Below are positions 57,224 through 64,000 of a stretch of 64,000 nucleotides of DNA, piece by piece. Numbering within the stretch: position 1 is the first letter of the stretch; each line of letters begins with the position of its first letter. Source of the DNA: an uncultured Acholeplasmatales bacterium (GTDB lineage Bacteria > Bacillota_I > Bacilli_A > Acholeplasmatales > Anaeroplasmataceae). Where the stretch lies: positions 141,877-205,876 of the forward strand of contig CALUXS010000003.1 in NCBI GenBank assembly GCA_944324805.1, written 5' to 3'. The notes under the pieces were generated by a model, which saw only the letters and a list, made by a program, of their open reading frames with translations, was not told the origin of the DNA and did no database searches. Position numbers and translations under genes: made by a program.

Positions 57224-59143
57224 TTACTCACTTCCCTTCAAAGATGGATTTAATGCATCTCTCAATCCATTTCCAAATAAATTAAATGATATCATCAATA
57301 AAGATATAATTACAGCAGGGAAGACAATCAAAGCAGGATAACTACTTAAATACTTTTGATTTTCAGATAAAATTACACCAAAAGAATCTACACCTTGTAA
57401 TCCTAAATTTAAATATGACAATGTAGCTTCACTAAATATTACACTAGGTATCATAAGTACACTTGAAGTAACTATTGTTCCTAATGAATTTGGCAAAATG
57501 TGTTTAAAAATTAGTCTAGCATCAGATGCACCTAATGTCCTAGAAGCCAAAACATATTCTCTACCTTTAAAGCGATAAAACTGTGTTCTAGTTCTTGCAG
57601 CTGTTCCCAACCAACCAGTTAAACACAATGCCATAGCAAATGTTATAATATTATTTCCAAGTAATAGAATTGCTAATGTCATAACTACAATCCAAGGAAC
57701 TCCACCTAGAATTTCACAGAAACGTTCCATTGCTAAATCAACATTTCCACCAAAGTAACCAGATATAGATCCCCAACATAAACCTATAATAAAGCAAATT
57801 GCACTAGCAACTATAGCTAATAATAACGATGTTCTTAAACCATTGAAACTTACCTTTAATAAGTCTTTACCAACATCAGTAGTTCCTAAAATATATCTAG
57901 GCATAGAATCATAACCTAAATACTTATAGTATGTTGCTTTAACAGATATATTATAAATTCCAAACTCATTATCATAGCTTTGTGAATAAACTTCAATTAC
58001 TGGACAATTTTCAGAATCTAATACCTTAAATGATGATGGACCAACCTTAAAATCATATTCACACCATCCATTATCAACGTACTTTTGCATATCAGACCCA
58101 CCGATGCTTATATCTTTATTGCCTAATTTACTAGCATAAACATCATAAACAAATGATACATATCTTATTGCAGCCTGATAGACACCTTTAGTTGTTGTTG
58201 ATCTCCAATATCCAACTGGGAACTTTCCATCGCTACCCTTTCCATATAGAGCAGTCTTATTTGCATCCGTAATAGAAATCTCATGTAATTTGGCTAGTTC
58301 TTCTTCATCAGTAATATTTGCTGTAATCTCTAAACTATCAATTAATAAATATGTCAAATTTGATGTTCCACGTGCCATTTCTATACAAATATTAGCATTA
58401 GCCATATTAGTTTTGCCATTAGCAGCTAACACTGCACTTAAATCAAATTCTTGTTCGCCATATTCTCTAGACCAATCTTTAAGTACAATAGTTGTAGAAC
58501 CAGATTTTAACAATACTCTATACTCACCAAGTTTATTTCCTTTGACATTATCAGTCTCACCAAATACTATTTTTACCTTATAACCATCAGTAGATGTAAT
58601 GTTAAATCCTGTATAATTTTGGAAGATATATGTATTAGCATGCGGTTCTGATCCAGAAGGAAGTAAATTATCAGAAATCAAATATAAACTACCACCTGTA
58701 GCATATGGATTAGGTTCATCAACATACTCTTCATCATTAACTGCAGTGTATTTTAAAACATAATCCTTTGAAAAACCAGCAGGAGATTCTGTAGAACCAT
58801 CAAACATAATGTTTTCATATTTTTTAGTTCCATCCCAAAAACCAGTTCCTGCATCGAAAAGTTTAGGTGGCAATAAAGCTTGTTCTGTGTGTGGTTGCTT
58901 TATATCATAAGGTATTACAACAGGTAAAATAATAGCACATATCAACAATACTCCTATTATAATTGCACCAACAACAGAAGACTTGTTTTTTAAAAAACGT
59001 TTAAATGCATCTTTTGCAAATGTCGTAGCTTTAGTCTCAAATTTAACATCATGAATTTTTTTATCAACTTGAACTAAGTCAAAACTATCACTCTTAAAAT
59101 CATAATCTTTTTCATTCGATTTATCATATACTTTTTGTGACAT
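57224..59143 (-). CDS. oppC: oligopeptide ABC transporter permease OppC, with large extracytoplasmic insertion
   Basis: 639 residues; ordinary OppC is about 300-345. A cytoplasmic N-terminus (1-52), TM1 (about 53-79), then about 330 residues outside the cell (80-412), which include a beta-rich stretch (GEYRVLLKSGSTTIVLKDW, EFDLSAVLA, LLIDSLEITA) resembling a carbohydrate-binding jelly-roll. The normal permease resumes at YILGTTDVGKDLLKV (about 414), with the EAA loop ASRTLGASDARLIFKHILPN and five further TMs. It follows oppB by 2 bases. Confidence 0.88.
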   Translation of the reverse strand: MSQKVYDKSNEKDYDFKSDSFDLVQVDKKIHDVKFETKATTFAKDAFKRFLKNKSSVVGAIIIGVLLICAIILPVVIPYDIKQPHTEQALLPPKLFDAGTGFWDGTKKYENIMFDGSTESPAGFSKDYVLKYTAVNDEEYVDEPNPYATGGSLYLISDNLLPSGSEPHANTYIFQNYTGFNITSTDGYKVKIVFGETDNVKGNKLGEYRVLLKSGSTTIVLKDWSREYGEQEFDLSAVLAANGKTNMANANICIEMARGTSNLTYLLIDSLEITANITDEEELAKLHEISITDANKTALYGKGSDGKFPVGYWRSTTTKGVYQAAIRYVSFVYDVYASKLGNKDISIGGSDMQKYVDNGWCEYDFKVGPSSFKVLDSENCPVIEVYSQSYDNEFGIYNISVKATYYKYLGYDSMPRYILGTTDVGKDLLKVSFNGLRTSLLLAIVASAICFIIGLCWGSISGYFGGNVDLAMERFCEILGGVPWIVVMTLAILLLGNNIITFAMALCLTGWLGTAARTRTQFYRFKGREYVLASRTLGASDARLIFKHILPNSLGTIVTSSVLMIPSVIFSEATLSYLNLGLQGVDSFGVILSENQKYLSSYPALIVFPAVIISLLMISFNLFGNGLRDALNPSLKGSE

Positions 59144-59145
59144 AG

Positions 59146-60183
59146 TTACTTCTTTGCCCCCATTCTAATTCTTGGATCAATAAATCCATATGAAATATCT
59201 AAAAATACACCTGAAACTAATCCTATTGTTGTAAAGATTGCCATATCTACGAACAATACATTATAATCCTTTGAATTTAATGCCTTAACAAATAATTCAC
59301 CTATTCCAGGTATACCATACAAATTTTCTAAAATCATAGAACCACCTAAAATTGCAATTACTTCAGCCAAAATGGATGGAACAATCGGAACCATTGCATT
59401 TCTAAGTGCATGTCGAATAATAGCTTGTCTTTTTGTTAAACCTTTTGTTCTAGCTAGCAATAAATACTCACTTTGCATTACCTCACATAATTCAGCTCTA
59501 GTAAATCGACAATATCCTGCAATTGATCCAAAAGATAAACAAGAAACTGGCAAAATGAAGCCCATTATTCTCTTTGATAAAGGATCTGTTACAGTAGGCC
59601 ATTGCGTAGGTAACCAACCAAGCTTATAACAAAAAATCAACATCAAAAAAGTAATTAGAACGAAACTCGGAATTGATATAAAAACCATTACTAACGTTGA
59701 TATAATATTATCTGTTGGTTTATTTTTTTTCAAAGCTGCAACAATACCTAAAAAAATACCTAATGGTACGGCAATTAATGATGAAATAATATTAATAGAT
59801 ATTGAAGCAGGTAAACGATCTGCAATAATTACAGATGCACTCATACCAGGATTAATATAAACTGATGTTCCCCAATCCCAATGAAAAATAATATTTCCTA
59901 ACCATCTAAAATATTGTTGCATCACAGGAACTTGATAAAAGTTATGTGTAACATTAGATGGGTCTGTATAGGTAAATAAACATTCCCCATAGTTTGACAA
60001 TGGAATTGGTGAATCAATAACAAATCCTAAATTTACTTGTTGCAAATAATAACCGAACTTTGCTGGATCTGTACCCAAAGGTCTAGAAAATGGCAATAAT
60101 TTTATCAATATAAATGAAAGAGATAAAATTATGAATGCAGTTATAAATGCCAAACAAATTCTTTTTAAAACATATTTCCACAT
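59146..60183 (-). CDS. oppB: oligopeptide ABC transporter permease OppB
   Basis: 345 residues. Six TM permease with TM1 at 8-30, an extracytoplasmic loop of about 90 residues and the EAA loop ARTKGLTKRQAIIRHALRNAMVP. The C-terminus GLVSGVFLDISYGFIDPRIRMG is typical of OppB. AGGAG lies before the ATG. It forms the membrane channel with OppC. Confidence 0.93.
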   Translation of the reverse strand: MWKYVLKRICLAFITAFIILSLSFILIKLLPFSRPLGTDPAKFGYYLQQVNLGFVIDSPIPLSNYGECLFTYTDPSNVTHNFYQVPVMQQYFRWLGNIIFHWDWGTSVYINPGMSASVIIADRLPASISINIISSLIAVPLGIFLGIVAALKKNKPTDNIISTLVMVFISIPSFVLITFLMLIFCYKLGWLPTQWPTVTDPLSKRIMGFILPVSCLSFGSIAGYCRFTRAELCEVMQSEYLLLARTKGLTKRQAIIRHALRNAMVPIVPSILAEVIAILGGSMILENLYGIPGIGELFVKALNSKDYNVLFVDMAIFTTIGLVSGVFLDISYGFIDPRIRMGAKK

Positions 60184-60213
60184 ATGTAAAAATTCTCCTT
60201 TTCTAAATCTACT

Positions 60214-60384
60214 CTACAAAAAATACAATATTAAACATTTAAACATAAAGTAGTAAAAACAATTAATATTATTATTAATCAGTATATACTAAACAAAAAA
60301 AAATCTCAATACCTAAAAAAATTAAAAGCGCTTTATTTATTAAGAAAAATAAAACATATTTAAATGTAATTGTATTTTTTGTAG
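60214..60384. repeat. 171-base element with 16-bp perfect terminal inverted repeats
   Basis: CTACAAAAAATACAAT (60214-60229) and its exact reverse complement (60369-60384) bound 139 bases of AT-rich DNA between oppA and oppB. It contains the palindrome AAAGCGCTTT (60325-60334). It could be a miniature transposon remnant or a long stem in the opp mRNA. Confidence 0.5.
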
Positions 60385-60392
60385 AATGAAAA

Positions 60393-60427
60393 TTTTAGGA
60401 TTAGCATTACACATACTAATCCTAAAA
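60393..60427 (-). terminator. hairpin downstream of oppA
   Basis: 12-bp stem TTTTAGGATTAG / CTAATCCTAAAA with an 11-base loop, about 25 bases after the oppA stop. The short T-run suggests a partial terminator that lets some transcription reach oppBCDF. Confidence 0.7.
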
Positions 60428-60453
60428 TTCAATTTCTATTAATTATTTTTTAA

Positions 60454-63000
60454 TTACTTTGTTGGGAAAGCAAATGGAACTGTTACTAATGGCTCACTTT
60501 GGATACCTAAAATATTTGTATTGAAATATACATCTATTCCAAGATATTCTTTTAGAGCTGTAGAACCACCAAACTTATCAACAGTTGACTTAGACAATGT
60601 GATAACTAGTGTTTTACCATCTTCTAGTAATTTAGTTGAACCAGCATCACCTTCAATAGTTAATTCATCATATACTGGATCACCTGAGCCTAAATTGAAA
60701 TATGTGAAAATAACTGCTCTAGAGAATTCAACTGATAAGTTCTCTACTCCACTCTTTAAATCAAGTGCAATAGTAATTGTAGCTGTACCATCAGCATTAA
60801 CAACAACACCATTTGATGCTAATTTAGCACCATATGCAGGAGTTAATAAACCATCTTCGAAATAACCACCCTTATCGGCAGCTTCCCATAATGAGTCGAA
60901 TGACCAATACATATTATCATATTCTAACTCTTTAGAAACAACATTTGTATCAGTACCCCAATTTAATGTAAATCCAGATGAATTATCACTCTTTAAAACT
61001 TCTAAGAAGTTCAATGGATTTAAAGTATTACCTTCGATACCACCAAAACCAATATCAAATTGTCCAACCATCATATGCTTATAATATGCATCTGACCAAA
61101 CTGTAGGAACAATATGGTTAACTTTTAATTTTAGCTTACTTCCAGAAGCATTAAATGCATCTAACCAATACTTTTCAATAACATTACCTGTATTAGTAAC
61201 ATTTGTTTGAGATTGCCATACTACATCAAGTGTAATTGTATCTCCTTCTTTATATTTACCTTGAGCAATCAAATCATCTGTAGCTTTCTTGAATGCAGCT
61301 TTAGCTTTTTCTAAACTATAACCATATTCATCAGTACCTTCTAGTAAACTAGCAACAGCTTGTTTATGCTCATCAGTAGTATTATATACAATACCATTTT
61401 CTGGATCAGATAAATATGAAGAACCAAAGTAATCAATTGATGGAGTAACACCATTAGACTCAGCATATTCTTTACGATTGATTGAATAACTTAATGCTTT
61501 AACGAAATCATCATTAGACATTGCTGGTTCAACATTCCAATATCCTGATTCAGGAGTTTGAGTAACTGTACCATTTACACCAAACAATTCTTCCCATTCT
61601 TCCTTAGTTGTAGTATTCAAATTCAACTTAGTAGTTGTAGAACCAATTGTTGTAGTTGTTCTTGGATCAGATTTGTACTCACTTAATTTAGTTTTTGGAA
61701 TGCTTGTTGCATGAATCTTACCAGCTATAAATTCCTTGAATACAGCCTCTGGATCTTGAGTCGCTGCAGGTAAAATATTGAAATGAATACCTGCAATTTT
61801 ATAACGATTTTCACCTTCAATTGTATAAGATGCATTTCTCTTGAATACAATTTGTTGATTATCCCAATGTTCAATTGCATATGGACCACAAGATAAGTAT
61901 GTATCCACTGGCGTTAAACCAGAGTCAGTACTATTTCCATATACCTTCATACCAGCTGCCATATCACCATTACCTAAATCTTTAACAAATTGTTCTGGAA
62001 CTGGTGCATATAAACTACTTGATAAGTAGTACATTGCATAGAATTCTGATGTAGGTAAATTAAATTCTACCTCTAAATATGATTTTCCATCTTCAACATA
62101 TGTCTTTAAACCAACATTGTTATTCCAAGAAGCTTCGTTATAACCATTTTGAGAATCATTATAATACTTAGCCATACCCTTAATTGATCCTGAACCTGTT
62201 AATTGTTCAGCACCACGAGCCATATTATATGCTTGAGTGTATAACATCTTATAAGGTGTTAAATAATCCTCTAATTTAACTTGTGTATTATTGTATTTTG
62301 CAGCAACAGAATTCTTAGATAATGTTGAATAAGTTAATTCACTACCAACTTTTACTTCGAATTTGTATTTTGTAGCTAGACCATTACTATCAGCGTTAAC
62401 TGCAATTGGACGTTCAGAATTTGATAGTACTGGGAACCATTCATAACCATCCTTGAATTCATTCATTCTAGTTCCCCAATAACCAGAAGAAATATATCCT
62501 ACAATTCCACCAACAACTGAACCCTTATCATTCATATAGTTAATAGTTTGTGGGTTTTCAGATTGAATGTCATGATAATATCTCTTCCATGCAGCATTAC
62601 TTTCACTTGCTAAATCGGCAGTTATTTCACCTTCTGAAATAACACCAAATCCATATCCTGGAATATATGAATTTGTACCTTTTTTAACTGCCTCATTATA
62701 CATTACGTATCCACCATCTTCATATAGTGTGATACCTGTTAAGTTATTCTCAACAGCATATTTTTCAAGTGTTCCTAAAATTTTTGTTCTTTCTTCATAT
62801 GAAGCAGCAACGTATGATTGAGCACCACTAGCATTTTTTGCTTCTGGCTCTGGATCTGGATTTGGATTTGGATCTGGATCTGGATTAGGTGTTGGATCTG
62901 GATCTGGATTAGGTGTTCCGCTATCTTTACAAGCAACCAAACCAGCAAAAGATGTCAATGCTAAACCACAAATAGCAAATTTCTTTAAAATTCCTTTCAT
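60454..63000 (-). CDS. oppA: oligopeptide-binding lipoprotein OppA
   Basis: 848 residues from ATG 63000, chosen because AGGAGG precedes it; the frame opens at 63093. The signal peptide has lipobox LVAC (lipidated Cys near 24), followed by an Asp-Pro-Asn low-complexity linker (about 29-52) and a family 5 extracellular solute-binding domain (PYAIEHWDNQQIVFKRNASY, FKEFIAGKIHATSIP, VKALSYSINRKEYAES). About 250 residues longer than usual OppA, with extra beta-rich sequence at the C-terminus (about 740-848). It captures peptides for OppBCDF. Confidence 0.9.
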   Translation of the reverse strand: MKGILKKFAICGLALTSFAGLVACKDSGTPNPDPDPTPNPDPDPNPNPDPEPEAKNASGAQSYVAASYEERTKILGTLEKYAVENNLTGITLYEDGGYVMYNEAVKKGTNSYIPGYGFGVISEGEITADLASESNAAWKRYYHDIQSENPQTINYMNDKGSVVGGIVGYISSGYWGTRMNEFKDGYEWFPVLSNSERPIAVNADSNGLATKYKFEVKVGSELTYSTLSKNSVAAKYNNTQVKLEDYLTPYKMLYTQAYNMARGAEQLTGSGSIKGMAKYYNDSQNGYNEASWNNNVGLKTYVEDGKSYLEVEFNLPTSEFYAMYYLSSSLYAPVPEQFVKDLGNGDMAAGMKVYGNSTDSGLTPVDTYLSCGPYAIEHWDNQQIVFKRNASYTIEGENRYKIAGIHFNILPAATQDPEAVFKEFIAGKIHATSIPKTKLSEYKSDPRTTTTIGSTTTKLNLNTTTKEEWEELFGVNGTVTQTPESGYWNVEPAMSNDDFVKALSYSINRKEYAESNGVTPSIDYFGSSYLSDPENGIVYNTTDEHKQAVASLLEGTDEYGYSLEKAKAAFKKATDDLIAQGKYKEGDTITLDVVWQSQTNVTNTGNVIEKYWLDAFNASGSKLKLKVNHIVPTVWSDAYYKHMMVGQFDIGFGGIEGNTLNPLNFLEVLKSDNSSGFTLNWGTDTNVVSKELEYDNMYWSFDSLWEAADKGGYFEDGLLTPAYGAKLASNGVVVNADGTATITIALDLKSGVENLSVEFSRAVIFTYFNLGSGDPVYDELTIEGDAGSTKLLEDGKTLVITLSKSTVDKFGGSTALKEYLGIDVYFNTNILGIQSEPLVTVPFAFPTK

Positions 63001-63114
63001 AATTCTCCTCCTATTTTGTGTAAACACAACCACCATTATAAATGCTTGGTGGAAAGCAAGATTACTCTCCTTATAATTAATAAGAAGCAACATATTTATT
63101 TATGTTTTGTTATT

Positions 63115-63179
63115 ATTATACACATTTTTATTTAGCTTTCAAGCAATATATAATTTTAAATAGTATGTAAACGTTTTCT
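63115..63179 (-). promoter_or_regulatory. oppA promoter with CcpA-like (cre) operator
   Basis: Minus-strand -35 TTGAAA (63137-63142), 16-base spacer, -10 TATAAT (63115-63120). TGTAAACGTTTTCT (63166-63179) is centred at about -64, matching the operator type at adhE and gapA. Confidence 0.65.
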
Positions 63180-63326
63180 ATTTATTTAATGAAGCATATT
63201 CGTTCATTGTATGAATTTTATTCATGTATTTTTATTTTTACAAAATTTTCTAATTTTCAATAACTTTATTTTAATATTAGAGTATTAAATTTTGAAAAGG
63301 CTTTTATAAAAAAATATAATTCATTT

Positions 63327-63704
63327 TTATAAATAAATCATCATAATCAAAGCTACAATAATATATAATAACCCCACTATTACATATGGAACAAATCCAA
63401 ATTTATTTTTTTCTCTATAAATCCTCTTATCTTCTAAAAAATCATTCATATGCTTATACTTTGTTCTATTAAATACCTTTACAAAAGAATAGTTAAAAAA
63501 ATCAAAAGCTCCAAACGATGTTACTAAAGACAACAATGATAAAAATAAAATAACCAAACCAGCTATTGATATGCCATTCACATAGTTTATATAATAAGAA
63601 AAACCATTATTAATTAAATAAATTATAGTCAATACAAGTCCAAGAATAAAAGAAACTATATATTTCCCGTAGAATTTACTAATATTATTAAATATAAATT
63701 TCAA
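63327..63704 (-). CDS. small membrane protein (possibly DUF3899-like)
   Basis: 125 residues with three TM segments (about 13-32, 42-64, 103-124) and a charged cytoplasmic stretch between the second and third (FNRTKYKHMNDFLEDKRIYR). The FGAFDFFNYSF segment after TM2 recalls DUF3899 proteins; I am not certain. AGGAGG lies upstream of the ATG. Single gene between oppA and the 5S rRNA genes. Confidence 0.65.
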   Translation of the reverse strand: MKFIFNNISKFYGKYIVSFILGLVLTIIYLINNGFSYYINYVNGISIAGLVILFLSLLSLVTSFGAFDFFNYSFVKVFNRTKYKHMNDFLEDKRIYREKNKFGFVPYVIVGLLYIIVALIMMIYL

Positions 63705-63761
63705 GATTATTAACCTCCTTTTTCACTAGATTATACCATACAAGAACAGTAAATAAAAGTT

Positions 63762-63791
63762 AAAAAAACCATAAGTTGAGACTTATGGTTT
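63762..63791 (-). terminator. rRNA operon terminator
   Basis: AAACCATAAGT / ACTTATGGTTT stem and T-run on the minus strand, 10 bases after the last 5S gene. Confidence 0.85.
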
Positions 63792-63800
63792 AAATATTAA

Positions 63801-63909
63801 TTCTAGCAATTACCTACTCTTGCACATAGTACTACCATCGGCGTTAAAGTGCTTAACTTCTGTGTTCGGGATGGGAACAGGTGTATCCACTTTGCCATCA
63901 TCACTAGAA
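63801..63909 (-). rRNA. rrf: 5S ribosomal RNA (complete copy)
   Basis: Core reads, on the minus strand, GTTCCCATCCCGAACAC, AAGTTAAGC and GATGGTAGTAC, diagnostic of 5S rRNA. Helix I pairs TTCTAG with CTAGAA. It is followed by a terminator and preceded by a second 5S copy. Confidence 0.93.
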
Positions 63910-63941
63910 CTATTAACTATGTTTATATAATAAAAAAGAGA

Positions 63942-64000
63942 CAGCCCGGCAATTACCTACTCTTGCACATAGTACTACCATCGGCGTTAAAGTGCTTAAC
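63942..64000 (-). rRNA. rrf: 5S ribosomal RNA (second copy, 5' part beyond window)
   Basis: 3' half of a second 5S gene whose core is identical to the first copy over the 51 visible bases. Its terminal helix differs (ends CCGGGCTG instead of CTAGAA). The 5' half lies beyond the window, where 23S and 16S are expected. Confidence 0.88.

Noticed and set aside
62840..62920. GGATCTGGATTTGG-type DNA repeat in oppA
   Set aside because: It simply encodes the Asp-Pro-Asn linker after the lipoprotein signal; not a mobile or regulatory repeat.

Overview
The window comes from a very AT-rich, low-GC Gram-positive bacterium of the Bacilli. It could be an uncultured gut lineage near the Erysipelotrichales/RF39/Acholeplasma side of the class. 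Supporting signs are the gene neighbourhoods (yhbY-polA-mutM/coaE-dnaB-dnaI-thrS, rpsB-tsf-pyrH-frr, yutD-nfu-yuiD), T-box leaders, rho-independent terminators after most units, Spx, PhoPR/Pst and a fermentative AdhE. TGA is used as a stop, so the code is standard and this is not a Mycoplasma-type genome. No insertion sequence, prophage or CRISPR array is visible. Nearly all genes lie on the minus strand. The last bases hold tandem 5S rRNA genes, so an rRNA operon continues past the right edge.

Layout. 1-6990: a complete phosphate-starvation locus transcribed leftwards from a Pho-box promoter (pstS, pstC, pstA, pstB, phoU, phoP and a truncated phoR). PstS is circularly permuted and PstA carries an extra extracytoplasmic loop. 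6998-14908: one giant secreted protein of 2636 residues, built from roughly ten divergent beta-rich modules of about 176 residues and ending in InlB-type repeats. Two of its tandem blocks (1036 bp each) differ at a single base. 15048-18850: an ABC-F protein and T-box-controlled thrS. 18856-26088: a replication/repair operon (yhbY, polA, nitroreductase, mutM-coaE fusion, an unknown gene, dnaB, dnaI). 26226-28460: a divergent TPR/nucleotidyltransferase-like gene. 28510-33526: adhE under two CcpA-like operators, then a DUF212 protein, nfu, yutD, a membrane protein and tRNA-Arg.

33590-40314: an accessory stretch with an EamA transporter carrying a His-rich tail, a CoA-transferase, a MarR / CMD-cupin / cyclophilin-like lipoprotein operon, small unrecognised membrane proteins, an SdpI-like protein, and tRNA-Leu and tRNA-Pro. 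40368-43636: polyphosphate kinase and exopolyphosphatase. 43767-46805: the translation cassette rpsB-tsf-pyrH-frr. 46972-49300: a phenylalanine T-box controlling DAHP synthase and prephenate dehydratase. 49354-53775: gapA, nadK, a CYTH protein, Spx and T-box-controlled trpS. 53826-63000: an oppABCDF importer whose OppC, OppD and OppF are all enlarged by insertions. 63327-64000: a small membrane protein and the tandem 5S genes.

How it fits together. Phosphate import (Pst/PhoPR) and storage (Ppk/Ppx) share the window. adhE, gapA and oppA each carry the same type of palindromic operator upstream of the promoter, suggesting one carbon-catabolite regulon. Three separate T-boxes read Thr, Phe and Trp. 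The most unusual items are the permuted PstS, the giant modular surface protein, the extracytoplasmic insertions in two ABC permeases, and the coiled-coil insertions in both Opp ATPases.
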